Below the pieces are notes generated by a model. That model was not told the DNA's origin. It did no database searches and saw only the letters and a program-made list of their open reading frames with translations. The position numbers and the translations under genes were made by a program. Positions 34,702-43,623 of a stretch of DNA of 64,000 bases are shown in pieces; positions within the stretch are counted from its first letter, which is position 1, and every line of letters starts with the position of its first letter. The stretch comes from JAAUUJ01 sp964392245 (GTDB lineage Bacteria; Cyanobacteriota; Cyanobacteriia; Thermostichales; Thermostichaceae): the NCBI GenBank assembly GCA_964392245.1, contig CAYMOX010000002.1:62001-126000 (forward strand). Direction: 5' to 3'.

Positions 34702-36489
34702 ATGCCAGGAATGGTTCGACTTTACAAGATCTGGATGTGGAGCCTGGGGATGGGGCTGATCCTCTGCTTAGGGTCCAGTCTCGCCCCCGCTAGCGATGCT
34801 CAGGAGGCAGCCGATCCGGAGGCAACAACTCCAGCTGCTTTTCTCCAGCCAACTGCCCCAAAAGAACTCTCGGAAATCCTGAATATTTTTGGATCCAGTC
34901 CGTTGGTTGGGGCCGTGCATCTGGATGGGCGAGAGCTTTTCCTGGTTACCGTGCCTACATCGGATGTCAGCAGGGAGGCTCTGGAACAACGGATCCAAAC
35001 GATAGAAACTCAACTGTACGACATTGCTTCCCAGGGATTGGAGCTGATTGCCTCTCAAATTGAGGTTAGCTCTGCCCCTAACAACGAGAATGAACTGGTC
35101 ATTACGATTAATGATCAATACCTGATGACCGTAACCGAACTGGATGCTCAGATTCACGGCTTAGAACGGAGGGTCTGGGCGGATCGGCTGACCAACATTA
35201 TTTTCGAAGCTCTGCAGAGTTATGAAGAGGAGCGGCAACCCAGCTTTCTGGTGCGTCAGGCGTGGAAAGTTGCAGGATTGTTGCTGGCTGCCAGCCTGCT
35301 TACCTTGTTGTTGGAGGTTCAACGGCGACGGCTCAAAACCAGGCAGGATCAGATCCTGGCGCAGCTGGCCACACCTCCTGCAGAACTGGAGGGATCAGAT
35401 CAGCAGATCAATGCAGAGACCCGTGCATCCCAGCAACAGGCAGAGCTGCGACTCTATCTACTGCAGCAGCTGATCTTGATCCTACAGCTCAGTTTTTGGG
35501 GAGGAACCCTGATCTTAAGTCTGGGATTTTTCCCTTATACCCGCAGTATCCAGCTCTGGATCCTAAGAAGTTTTCAAGGTCCGCTTCTGCGGTTGGGGCT
35601 GACGACGATTGGGACGGTGGTGGGAGTGAAATTGAGTGCCTATTTCATCGATCAGGTGTTTGCAGGATTGCAGCGCCGCCATCTGCTGCTTCTCAACACC
35701 AACGAAACCACAGCAGATCGCCTCGATAAAAGGATCCGCACCTTTTCTGGAGTAGCCAAGGGATCTGGGGCCTTGCTAACGGTCCTGGTGGGCCTGTTGG
35801 TAGGCATGGTTCAGGTGGGGTTCAATATTGGTCCGCTGCTCACGGGTTTGGGCTTCATTGGTCTGGGTCTTTCCCTAGCTGGACAGGATCTGATCAAAGA
35901 CATTATCAACGGTCTGTTAATCCTGTTTGAGGATCAATACGCCGAAGGGGATGTGATAGTGGTAGACGGCAAAGGGGGATTGGTGGAAAACATCAATCTG
36001 CGGATTACCCAGCTGCGAAACACGGAAGGCACGCTGATCACGATCCCCAACAGTGCAATTCGAGTGGTCGAAAATCTCTCCAATGGGTGGTCGAGGGTGG
36101 ATCTGAGTATTGAGGTGGCCTACGACACCGATCTGGATCAGGCCATGCGGGTCATTGAGGCAGTGGCGGTACGCATGAGCCGCGACTATCCCTGGAAAGA
36201 GAAGATCATTGATTATCCCCAGATTTTAGGGGTGGATGGCTTTAGCAATCACAGCATTGTTCTGCGGATCTGGATCAAGGTGAAGCCATTAGCCCAATGG
36301 GATGTGGCCCGTGAATTTCGCCTCCGTCTGAAGTTGGCCTTTGATCAAAATGGCATTAAGATTCCCTTTCCTCAACAGGATGTCTGGCTGCGCAGTGCAG
36401 TGCAGGTGAATGGTGCTGGCAAAGATCTGGATCAGGAACAGCTTTTAAAGTTGCAGCATTTACAGAACATTTCGGCTTCTCAGGAATAG
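34702..36489 (+). CDS. MscS-family mechanosensitive channel, third paralogue
   Basis: A 595-residue channel with a cleavable N-terminal signal (helix at residues about 9-29, WMWSLGMGLILCLGSSLAPA), a periplasmic domain with VHLDGRELFLVTVPTSD, a first membrane helix near 190, further helices, and the MscS core GPLLTGLGFIGLGLSLAGQD, EDQYAEGDVIVVDG, LVENINLRITQLRNTEGTLI and IPNSAIRVVENLSNGWSR. The C-terminal domain ends KIPFPQQDVWL as in typical MscS. Unlike the 12165 and 14037 genes, it keeps the classical C terminus. The periplasmic part shares the DQYLMTVTELD-type motif with the 12165 protein (GRYLLTVTEVD), so those two are related over their full length. Confidence 0.9.
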   Translation: MPGMVRLYKIWMWSLGMGLILCLGSSLAPASDAQEAADPEATTPAAFLQPTAPKELSEILNIFGSSPLVGAVHLDGRELFLVTVPTSDVSREALEQRIQTIETQLYDIASQGLELIASQIEVSSAPNNENELVITINDQYLMTVTELDAQIHGLERRVWADRLTNIIFEALQSYEEERQPSFLVRQAWKVAGLLLAASLLTLLLEVQRRRLKTRQDQILAQLATPPAELEGSDQQINAETRASQQQAELRLYLLQQLILILQLSFWGGTLILSLGFFPYTRSIQLWILRSFQGPLLRLGLTTIGTVVGVKLSAYFIDQVFAGLQRRHLLLLNTNETTADRLDKRIRTFSGVAKGSGALLTVLVGLLVGMVQVGFNIGPLLTGLGFIGLGLSLAGQDLIKDIINGLLILFEDQYAEGDVIVVDGKGGLVENINLRITQLRNTEGTLITIPNSAIRVVENLSNGWSRVDLSIEVAYDTDLDQAMRVIEAVAVRMSRDYPWKEKIIDYPQILGVDGFSNHSIVLRIWIKVKPLAQWDVAREFRLRLKLAFDQNGIKIPFPQQDVWLRSAVQVNGAGKDLDQEQLLKLQHLQNISASQE

Positions 36490-36598
36490 CTGAATCCCCA
36501 CCGGGAAGAGATGTCGATAGCTATCTATGGGTGAGCAATAAAGGGTATTTTGGGTTAGGCTCAACATATGCTCAGCTCTTCTTCTGAGGTTGATCCCA

Positions 36599-37651
36599 AT
36601 GGCTAAAACCAAAAAATCTGAAACTGTTCCCAAGACAATGCAGGAGAAGTTTGATCAGATTATTGCCCTGACGGATGAGTTTTCTCGTCAGCATTTAAAT
36701 GAGGAATATGCACAGCTGATTCGCTACGCAACTGCCGCTTTGTGTCGCAAACGCCCATCACCCCTCGCCTCGGGACAGGCAAAAACCTGGGCTTGCGGTA
36801 TTGCCCATGCCATTGGGATGATCAACTTCCTCTTTGACTCGTCTCAGGATCCGCACATCAGTGCCGGAGATCTATACCAGTGGTTTGGGGTAAGTAGTAG
36901 CACTGGACAGGGAAAATCAAAGGCCGTGCGGGATAGTTTAAAAATTGAACAAATGGATCCGGATTGGTGGTTACCTAGCAAAATGGGAGATAACCCACTG
37001 GCCTGGCTGATTTCCGTCAATGGGTTTCATTTGGATGCTCGGTCAGCTCCTCGCCAAGTTCAGGAAATTGCCTTTGCCAAAGGCTTGATCCCCTACATCC
37101 CAGAGGAATCTAAATCACCAGTCCTCAAGGGTAAGACTGGATCTGCAAAGACTTCTCCAGAAAAGACTTCAGTCTCTCCTGATGCTCTTTATGTTCTGGA
37201 AGTCTCGATCATTGGTGGGCCGATCACGGATGCATTTATCAAGAAAAACCCCGTTATCAGTCGTACCGTGGAGTTGAAGGGAAGTCATACCCTGGCCGAT
37301 CTACATGATCTGATCTTTAAAGCCTTTGATCGAGAAGAAGAACATTTGTATGAGTTTCAGTTGGGGGGACAAGGACCTCAAGATCCCAATGCCAGGCGTT
37401 ATGGCCTGATTTTCGAGGAACCTGATCCCTTCATGGGTGAAAATGAACTGGCTGGAGATGTCTCACAAACCACGCTTGCCTCACTGGGTCTGGCAAAGGA
37501 TGATGTGTTTGGATATTGGTTTGATTTTGGTGATGATTGGTGGCATCAGATTGACGTGAACGATATTATCGATCCCGCTCCCAAGGGCAAGTATCCGCGC
37601 ATCACAAAACGAGAGGGAGCCAGTCCTCCTCAATACCCGGATCGGGATTGA
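36599..37651 (+). CDS. PRiA4_ORF3-like protein with DUF6398-type N-terminal domain
   Basis: A 350-residue two-domain protein. Residues about 1-165 (TMQEKFDQIIALTDEFSRQH, YATAALCRKRPSPLASGQAK, TWACGIAHAIGMINFLFD) resemble the DUF6398 helical domain. After a Ser/Lys-rich linker, residues about 200-345 match the IS1096/plasmid pRiA4b ORF-3 type: ADLHDLIFKAFDREEEHLYE, then FGYWFDFGDDWWHQIDV. The second domain was first seen as a passenger of plasmids and insertion elements, and its biochemical role is not established. The ATG at 36599 follows GAGGT; a TTG nine bases upstream is less likely. It converges on the FAD oxidase gene, with 15 bp between. Confidence 0.85.
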   Translation: MAKTKKSETVPKTMQEKFDQIIALTDEFSRQHLNEEYAQLIRYATAALCRKRPSPLASGQAKTWACGIAHAIGMINFLFDSSQDPHISAGDLYQWFGVSSSTGQGKSKAVRDSLKIEQMDPDWWLPSKMGDNPLAWLISVNGFHLDARSAPRQVQEIAFAKGLIPYIPEESKSPVLKGKTGSAKTSPEKTSVSPDALYVLEVSIIGGPITDAFIKKNPVISRTVELKGSHTLADLHDLIFKAFDREEEHLYEFQLGGQGPQDPNARRYGLIFEEPDPFMGENELAGDVSQTTLASLGLAKDDVFGYWFDFGDDWWHQIDVNDIIDPAPKGKYPRITKREGASPPQYPDRD

Positions 37652-37666
37652 TCGGGCAACTCTGGA

Positions 37667-39031
37667 TCAATGTCCCAATCTTTGTTCCCAGGTGCGCATC
37701 TTACCAGGGTTGAGCAACCCATCGGGATCCACCTGCTCTTTGAAGGCCACCTGCAAGGGATCCATCTCTTTGCGGCCTCCATCTTCAATGATGAAGGTGT
37801 GGGGGTTAGCAATGAATGCCCCCTGCTCCTCGTGGTAGTGAATGATCTCCTGCAGTCGCTCTTCGGTTGTGAAGCGAACGATCTGGAGAGCTGCCGCCTG
37901 AGTCAGGCCCTGAACCCGAATAAACTCCAGATGCATCATCACTTCGTCCCCAAAAGTCTGGACCATGTGATCCACCAGCTTCAGCTCCGGATCCACGGGA
38001 AACAGGGTTTGCAGATAAGTGAGGCTAGAATCAACGCTGCGGGCATGCAGGGTGGTGTGGTTCCAGGTAAACTCTGCTAGAGCGACGCCACGGCTAGCCT
38101 CCTGAGCCGTTTTTTGATACGAAATCGTGCCCCCGAACTCTCGCACCAGATCTGTCAGTGCTTCCAGGCAGGTTTCCGCCACCAGCAGGAGCACACAGTG
38201 TTTTCCTTCTGGCAACGCTGAGCGTAGAGCCGCAAAGTAGCTTGGGATCGGCCAGGCATGCACACTGATCATTTTTTTAATCATGCCATCGGCATTCCCC
38301 AATGCCTGACCAAAACGCGCGGCATCCATAAATTGATCAAAGAGAACAATCACTTCTGCCCAGGGGTAGGCAGGACCCAGGGGGATCTCCAGTTCCGTAA
38401 TGATGCCGTTTAATCCCCAGGCATGACTGACCTTGTGAACTTCATCTCCCCGCAGCTCCAGGATCTGGGGTTCTTCCTCCAGGGTGACCACCTGCAGCGC
38501 CAGAAGATTACCCCGATCCCGCAACTGGCCATAGGTAATCGAGCCAATGCCACCACTACCCCCAGCAATAAACCCTCCCATGGTGGCAGTCCGGTAGGTG
38601 GAGGGAGCCATGCGGATCTCCCAGCCAATCTCGCGAGTCTTTTTGTCAATGGCCGCCAGTTTTGTCCCCGCTTGGACTCGGGCGGCCCCTGGCTTGGCCC
38701 AGATCACACCGCTGAGGCGGCTCATGTCCAGAACCACTCCTCCCTGCAACGGTACACATTGACCATAGTTACCCGTTCCTGCTCCGCGAATGGTGACGGG
38801 AATTCGCAGGCGAGCACAGGCCGCCGCCACCCGACACACCTCCTGCACATCCGCAGGCCGGATCACCAGATCAGCCACCTTGCCTGCCAGTTGCCGCTGC
38901 AGGACAGGACTAAAGGTGTAGTAATCCTGGGAGAGCTTGGCCACCTGCTGGGGATCCTGGATGATCTCCAGATCTTTCAACGCAGCTTGTAGTGCTTCTA
39001 GATCGGCAGGTTTGGCAGATGCCACTGTCAT
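37667..39031 (-). CDS. FAD-binding oxidoreductase (GlcD/VAO type)
   Basis: A 454-residue flavoprotein of the vanillyl-alcohol oxidase fold. The FAD-binding domain has DLVIRPADVQEVCRVAAACA, PVTIRGAGTGNYGQCVPLQG and the pyrophosphate-binding segment MGGFIAGGSGGIGSITYG. The C terminus ends VDPDGLLNPGKM, the typical closing motif. Glycolate or D-lactate dehydrogenases share this layout, but no Fe-S domain is fused and the substrate pocket cannot be read. Start ATG 39031. No neighbours point to a pathway. Confidence 0.88.
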   Translation of the reverse strand: MTVASAKPADLEALQAALKDLEIIQDPQQVAKLSQDYYTFSPVLQRQLAGKVADLVIRPADVQEVCRVAAACARLRIPVTIRGAGTGNYGQCVPLQGGVVLDMSRLSGVIWAKPGAARVQAGTKLAAIDKKTREIGWEIRMAPSTYRTATMGGFIAGGSGGIGSITYGQLRDRGNLLALQVVTLEEEPQILELRGDEVHKVSHAWGLNGIITELEIPLGPAYPWAEVIVLFDQFMDAARFGQALGNADGMIKKMISVHAWPIPSYFAALRSALPEGKHCVLLLVAETCLEALTDLVREFGGTISYQKTAQEASRGVALAEFTWNHTTLHARSVDSSLTYLQTLFPVDPELKLVDHMVQTFGDEVMMHLEFIRVQGLTQAAALQIVRFTTEERLQEIIHYHEEQGAFIANPHTFIIEDGGRKEMDPLQVAFKEQVDPDGLLNPGKMRTWEQRLGH

Positions 39032-39152
39032 TGTCTTGCTCTCCTTGCAAAGATACTCTCAACCGATCCTGCCGGATAGCTCCAGGAGGGATCGTTCGCT
39101 TTTAACAGTATGACCTAGCTACAGCCGCCAACATCTGACCGAGTTTCCTCTG

Positions 39153-39734
39153 TTACTGATCAAGATTTGCCAAAAATTCCACATTTTCATAGATGGCTGC
39201 GATCTCAACTCTCATCCCCACACTTGTCATTTCTACTTCTGCGCCTTCACCAAATGGATGCAACACCCATAGCCCTGCTTCATTTTTCCGAAATACCTCC
39301 ACCTGCTTCCGATCCTGACTGATCAAAACATATTCCTTCAATGTCTCTAAACAACGGTAATGCTCAAACTTCTTCCCCCGATCTTTGGCTTCTGTCGCCT
39401 CTGAAAAGATCTCGATAATCAAGCTTGGATATTTTTTAAAAAACCGAAACTCTCGATCTCGCTGATCACAACTCACCATTACATCTGGATAATAAAAATG
39501 ATTGATCACATCAATTTGAACTTTCATGTCGGATCCATAAACCCGACAATCACTTCCCCGTAAATGATCTCGCAATAAAGACGTCAGGTTAATACCAATG
39601 GTGACATGTTCATCACTGGCCCCCGCCATCGCATCAATCTCACCATTCTGATATTCATGTTTAACGGGGCTTGTTTTTTCAGCTTCAAGATAATCTTCTG
39701 GTAAGAGATAACTGGGCTGTTGAGCAGCGATCAT
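39153..39734 (-). CDS. Uma2-family (DUF820) putative endonuclease
   Basis: A 193-residue classic Uma2 protein. It shows SYLLPEDYLEAEKTSPVKHE, NGEIDAMAGASDEHVTIGIN, the metal-site segment NHFYYPDVMVSCD, PSLIIEIFSEATEAKDRGKK and FEHYRCLETLKEYVLIS, all family hallmarks with a PD-(D/E)XK fold. It lacks the coiled-coil tail of the 32970 paralogue and is clearly a different branch. It lies 18 bp downstream of the corrinoid adenosyltransferase gene on the same strand. Confidence 0.92.
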   Translation of the reverse strand: MIAAQQPSYLLPEDYLEAEKTSPVKHEYQNGEIDAMAGASDEHVTIGINLTSLLRDHLRGSDCRVYGSDMKVQIDVINHFYYPDVMVSCDQRDREFRFFKKYPSLIIEIFSEATEAKDRGKKFEHYRCLETLKEYVLISQDRKQVEVFRKNEAGLWVLHPFGEGAEVEMTSVGMRVEIAAIYENVEFLANLDQ

Positions 39735-39752
39735 GGCCTCCCTTATATCCCC

Positions 39753-40892
39753 CTAATAATCCACTCCCCGTTTCAAGTCCGCTCCCTGATCCGCATAGTG
39801 CTTGTGGCAGACCATCTCGGAATGGACACCTGCCAGTTCAAAGTAGGGAAGCGGGGCATGGCAGCGTCCGGTAATGATCACCTCTGTATCCCTCGCCTTG
39901 CGCAGGAGTGCCTCAACGATCGGTTCGGGGGCCAGCAGTTCCAGATCGACAGTGGGATTCAGCTCATCCATGATGATGGTTTTGTAGAGACCCGAAGCCA
40001 TGGCAGCTCGGGCTAATTCCCAGCCGCGCTCGGCCTCCACGTAGTCAATTTCCTGTTGCTTGCCACGCCAGACAATGGCATCCCGACCACAGCGCTGGTG
40101 ATCCACCAGGTTGGGATAACTATCCTTGAGGGCGCGAATCGCAGAATCCTCGGTGTAGCCCGATCCCCCCTTCAGCCACTGCATAATCAAAACGCGATGG
40201 GAGAGATCTTTGCTGATGCCGCGACCAATCGCCTGCAGAGCTCGCCCCAGGGCGCTGGTGGACTTGCCTTTGCCTGCCCCTGTGTAGATCTCGATCCCGC
40301 CATTGGGCAAGTGGCCGTTCTGGGAAGGAAGATTATGAAAACTGCGCACCGGACGCATTTCTGAGTGCAGATCCGCAATGGCCAGAATATCGGGTGGGGT
40401 GCCCCGACCCGTGATGATCACTTCCATGTCATCCGGTTTCTGGCGCAGGGTGCGTACCACTTCTTCCACCGGGAGGAGCCCTAGGTCCAGGACCGGATTC
40501 AGTTCATCCAGCACCACCACAGAGTAAAACCCCGAGGCAATCGCCCCCTTGGCCACATCCCAGCCCCGTTGGGCCTCCTGCCGATCAAACTTGGTGATCT
40601 CTTCAGGCCCAAAAAACTCACCCCGTCCGGTGCGCATCTGATCGATGAGATGGGGGAAGCCCCGCCGCAAGGCCTCAATCGCTGAATCCTCGGCATATTC
40701 CCGCCCAGGGCCTTTCAAGAACCGCACCAGCAGCACTCGACTCTGGATCTGTTCCTCAATCCCTAACCCAATGGAGCGCAGCACCACCCCCAGAGCTGCC
40801 TGCGATTTGCCCTTGCCTTCTCCGTCATAGACATGAATCTGCCCGCGCCGCCGATTCTGCCGCTGAGCTGTGACAATTCCTACTTCAGCCAT
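39753..40892 (-). CDS. Duplicated CobO/CobA-type corrinoid adenosyltransferase
   Basis: A 379-residue P-loop protein made of two copies of the CobO/CobA fold. Copy 1 has IHVYDGEGKGKSQAALG (P-loop), VLLVRFLKGPG, GFYSVVVLDELNPVLDLGL and EVIITGRGTPPDI. Copy 2 has IEIYTGAGKGKSTSALG, VLIMQWLKGGSG, GLYKTIIMDELNPTVDLELL and EVIITGRCHAPL. A single-domain enzyme transfers adenosyl from ATP to cob(I)yrinic acid diamide in B12 synthesis and works as a dimer, so the fusion may be a built-in dimer. Both P-loops look intact, but the corrinoid-binding sides differ. Because of the duplication I leave the symbol blank. Uma2 follows 18 bp downstream. Confidence 0.87.
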   Translation of the reverse strand: MAEVGIVTAQRQNRRRGQIHVYDGEGKGKSQAALGVVLRSIGLGIEEQIQSRVLLVRFLKGPGREYAEDSAIEALRRGFPHLIDQMRTGRGEFFGPEEITKFDRQEAQRGWDVAKGAIASGFYSVVVLDELNPVLDLGLLPVEEVVRTLRQKPDDMEVIITGRGTPPDILAIADLHSEMRPVRSFHNLPSQNGHLPNGGIEIYTGAGKGKSTSALGRALQAIGRGISKDLSHRVLIMQWLKGGSGYTEDSAIRALKDSYPNLVDHQRCGRDAIVWRGKQQEIDYVEAERGWELARAAMASGLYKTIIMDELNPTVDLELLAPEPIVEALLRKARDTEVIITGRCHAPLPYFELAGVHSEMVCHKHYADQGADLKRGVDY

Positions 40893-41015
40893 GTCTGGAT
40901 CCCCACGCTTGCCGCTGGATCAAGCAACTGGTTCTGCCCTCATCATAATCGGTCCAGGCCCAAAAGCTTGTGGCTATGGAGGCTGGATTTAGCGATAACA
41001 GGGGATTGTACAGAC

Positions 41016-41723
41016 TTATCGACGACTGAGGCCCAATTCCATGTACTTGCGCTTCACTTCCTGAATGTCCTGCCACATAAGACCTTTGGGGCTATCAGGG
41101 GTCCGGGCAGGATTGCGCAGCAGATAGGCGGGGTGAAAGATGGGCATGGCCCACCGTTCCTGCCATTCCATCCACTGTCCCCGGATCTTGGTGATCCCAC
41201 GCTTATCCCCAATCAGTGATCGTACAGATGTTGCGCCCGTCAGCAGGATGATTTGCGGATCCACCAGCCGGATCTGTTCCAGTAGATAAGGGCGACAGGC
41301 CTCCATTTCTTCAAGGCTGGGAACACGGTTATTGGGGGGACGGCATTTAACCACATTACAGATGTAGACATCCTGCTCTGGATCAAACTCCACCGATTGC
41401 AAAATCTTATCCAGCAACTGGCCTGAGCGACCCACAAAGGGCAACCCCTGCAGATCCTCATTTTCTCCGGGTCCCTCCCCGATAATCAGGATGTGAGCGG
41501 CAGGATTCCCCCGATGGACCACCACATGCGTCCGGGAGGCCGCTAGACCACAGCGCTGACACTGATCACAGTGAATTTTCAGGTCCTGTAGAGAGGCATA
41601 GGTGCCCGCTGGAATCGGTATTGAGGCCTGTAAAGGGATCTGATCATAATCAACTGAGGTTGCAGGTGACTCGGCTGCGGTCTCTAAACCACCAAACAGA
41701 CTGGGTTGCACACCATCTACCAT
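41016..41723 (-). CDS. Family 4 uracil-DNA glycosylase
   Basis: Removes uracil from DNA in base-excision repair. The 235-residue protein has the family-4 motif A GEGPGENED (with QGLPFVGRSGQLLD), motif B MPIFHPAYLLRNP, and four cysteines for a 4Fe-4S cluster: CDQCQRC supplies the first pair, NVVKC and MEACRPYL the rest. Family 4 is the Fe-S type common in cyanobacteria and thermophiles. It starts at the ATG at 41723. Confidence 0.95.
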   Translation of the reverse strand: MVDGVQPSLFGGLETAAESPATSVDYDQIPLQASIPIPAGTYASLQDLKIHCDQCQRCGLAASRTHVVVHRGNPAAHILIIGEGPGENEDLQGLPFVGRSGQLLDKILQSVEFDPEQDVYICNVVKCRPPNNRVPSLEEMEACRPYLLEQIRLVDPQIILLTGATSVRSLIGDKRGITKIRGQWMEWQERWAMPIFHPAYLLRNPARTPDSPKGLMWQDIQEVKRKYMELGLSRR

Positions 41724-41832
41724 TGCATCTGTCCCCTCCTCCCCTGACCCTGCATCCCGTCCCCTCCTGGAATAGACCGGAACGGTTTTCTCATTGTAAA
41801 GGGAGCTTGCCTACCCCTGCAGTTCAGTGGCT

Positions 41833-42618
41833 TTAGTTGGGAACAGGGACCCCTCCAACCACCAATTGATGCTGGCGACTGGGGTAATCCGAGAGGCTGA
41901 GGGACAGGGATCGAGATCCCCGCAGACTGGCCAGAGGAATCGTCACGGTGCCCTGGTAGACCTGACCATTGGCAGGCACTTCGCCTGGCAACCCCTGAGT
42001 GCTGGAGCTGAGGGAACGGCCCCGTTCATCGGTCACGTTCATAAAGCTGTAGAGAAAACGAACGGCTTCACGACTGCTGTTTTGAATCGCCACCCGCAAG
42101 ATCACCTGACCTCCCTGTTGGTCTACAGAGAGCACCTGCATGTTGACTCCTCCAGCCTGAGTTTGGCTAGCAGGATTAGGTTGCAGGGCAGCGACAGGTT
42201 CCGGATCCGGAGCCAGAAGGGGAGTGGGGGTACCCGCCGACGGTTCAGAGGTGGAGTCCGGGTGCGCTGCCACGGGTTCCGGGGTGGGGGTCGGCGTCAG
42301 GGTGGGAGTGGGGGTGGGGGTCGGCGTCGGGGTGGGGGTAGCCGCCAGAACAGCAATCGGGACCGAAGACTTGGGCTGGAGGGAGGCACTCACCTTCTGG
42401 ATGATCTCAGCCTCATTCACCATGGGAATCTGACGAGGATCACGAAATCCTACCGGGTTGTTGGGGTTCTGGGAGGGAGAGGCCACAGGTGAAGACACGC
42501 CTGAGAGGGCACGTTGCCCCAGCACAAAGCCCAGGGCTGAACTCAGAATTGCTGTGGAGATAAACACACTCATCCACAACAGCAAACTTGGGACATCAGA
42601 CAAAGGCTCTCTGGACAC
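41833..42618 (-). CDS. Single-pass membrane protein with Pro-Thr spacer
   Basis: A 261-residue protein. A transmembrane helix (residues about 11-32, LLLWMSVFISTAILSSALGF) anchors it. A low-complexity tract (TPTPTPTPTPTLTPTPTPEP, residues about 93-112) and further Pro/Ser-rich sequence lead to a beta-rich C-terminal domain (NMQVLSVDQQGGQVILRVAI, VRFLYSFMNVTDERGRSLSS, VYQGTVTIPLASLRGSRSLS). That domain resembles the DUF4352-like immunoglobulin folds that sit outside the membrane, but I cannot assign it. The function is unknown. Confidence 0.7.
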   Translation of the reverse strand: MSREPLSDVPSLLLWMSVFISTAILSSALGFVLGQRALSGVSSPVASPSQNPNNPVGFRDPRQIPMVNEAEIIQKVSASLQPKSSVPIAVLAATPTPTPTPTPTPTLTPTPTPEPVAAHPDSTSEPSAGTPTPLLAPDPEPVAALQPNPASQTQAGGVNMQVLSVDQQGGQVILRVAIQNSSREAVRFLYSFMNVTDERGRSLSSSTQGLPGEVPANGQVYQGTVTIPLASLRGSRSLSLSLSDYPSRQHQLVVGGVPVPN

Positions 42619-42732
42619 TGGCTCTCCCTCAAAGCTCCTGCCATATTTCTAGCAGGTACCCCATTTCCACATCCTGCTACTACGTTAGCGCGCCTGACCC
42701 TGAGGTGCAGATCTTCCCCAGAGGTTACAAGT

Positions 42733-42963
42733 TCAACCCTCCTGATGCTGCTGTTGCCGATCCCGCTCTGTCAATGCCGCTTCATCTAGAGGGGGAAGAT
42801 GTTGATCCAGCCACCAGCTTGGTTCACCAAAGGTGAGATCCCGCAGCCAGCGCTCACCCGCCTGGGCCACGACTAGACCCACAAGCACTGGAGCTGTGAT
42901 GATTCCCAGGGTCATGCCCAGTAGACGCTGTTCCCTTGAGTTTTGTGCTGTCTTGGTCTTCAT
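42733..42963 (-). CDS. Small membrane protein
   Basis: A 76-residue protein starting MKTKTAQNSREQRLLGMTLG, with GAGGTGA placed well ahead of the ATG at 42963. One hydrophobic helix (about residues 14-34, LGMTLGIITAPVLVGLVVAQ) is followed by a polar tail (RWLRDLTFGEPSWWLDQHLP). The topology is N-in with a possible exposed tail. No family recognised. Confidence 0.6.
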   Translation of the reverse strand: MKTKTAQNSREQRLLGMTLGIITAPVLVGLVVAQAGERWLRDLTFGEPSWWLDQHLPPLDEAALTERDRQQQHQEG

Positions 42964-43129
42964 GGTTGGATTCACCTCGGAGTTCGTGATCTGAGAAGGG
43001 CCTGCTGGAGGGGAAATCAATCCCCTAGGGAGCCAGCCCTTGACGAATCTCCCTCCTGTTGTTGAAAATGCAGCAGGCTGCTCAGAAGATCTTTAACATT
43101 ATTCTCTCAAGACAGAGGACGTCTATATT

Positions 43130-43567
43130 ATGGCCTTGACTGTTGGCACTCCTGCTCCTGCCTTTTCCACCCAAGATACCCACGGAAATACGGTCTCGCT
43201 CTCAGATTTTGCGGGTAAAACGGTGGTGCTCTATTTTTATCCCAAAGACGATACCCCAGGTTGCACCAAGGAAGCCTGTAGCTTTCGGGATGCCTACGCG
43301 GACTATCAGGGCAAGGATGTGGTGGTCCTGGGGGTGAGTATGGATGATCAGGCCTCTCACCAGCAGTTCACCCAAAAGTACAACCTGCCCTTTCCGTTGC
43401 TGGCGGACGTGGATGGATCGATTACCAAAGCCTTTGACGTGGATGGGGGAGGATATCCCAAGCGCGTAACCTATGTGATTGATGGGTCCGGTACAATCAG
43501 CAAGGTCTACTCCAGCGTGAATACGGCCACCCATGCCGCTGACATTCTCAAAGATCTGGGGTTGTAG
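43130..43567 (+). CDS. bcp: Peroxiredoxin, BCP/PrxQ type
   Basis: Thiol peroxidase that reduces hydrogen peroxide and alkyl peroxides, using thioredoxin. The 145-residue protein has VVLYFYPKDDTPGCTKEACS, with peroxidatic Cys and, five residues later, the resolving Cys. This is the Cx4C arrangement of the PrxQ/BCP group, with the Pro-Thr of the active site. The N-terminal APAFSTQDTHGNTVSLSDFA and C-terminal part are standard. PrxQ proteins protect the photosynthetic machinery in cyanobacteria and plastids. Start ATG 43130. Confidence 0.95.
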   Translation: MALTVGTPAPAFSTQDTHGNTVSLSDFAGKTVVLYFYPKDDTPGCTKEACSFRDAYADYQGKDVVVLGVSMDDQASHQQFTQKYNLPFPLLADVDGSITKAFDVDGGGYPKRVTYVIDGSGTISKVYSSVNTATHAADILKDLGL

Positions 43568-43623
43568 GTCAGAATTCCGTTGGTTGAGGTCCCATCGCCT
43601 GCAAGGTGGGAAGAGTTGTGATC

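Noticed and set aside
41900..42480. Glycine/arginine-rich plus-strand frames opposite the Pro-Thr protein
   Set aside because: They are the antisense image of the PT repeat tract and have no independent support.
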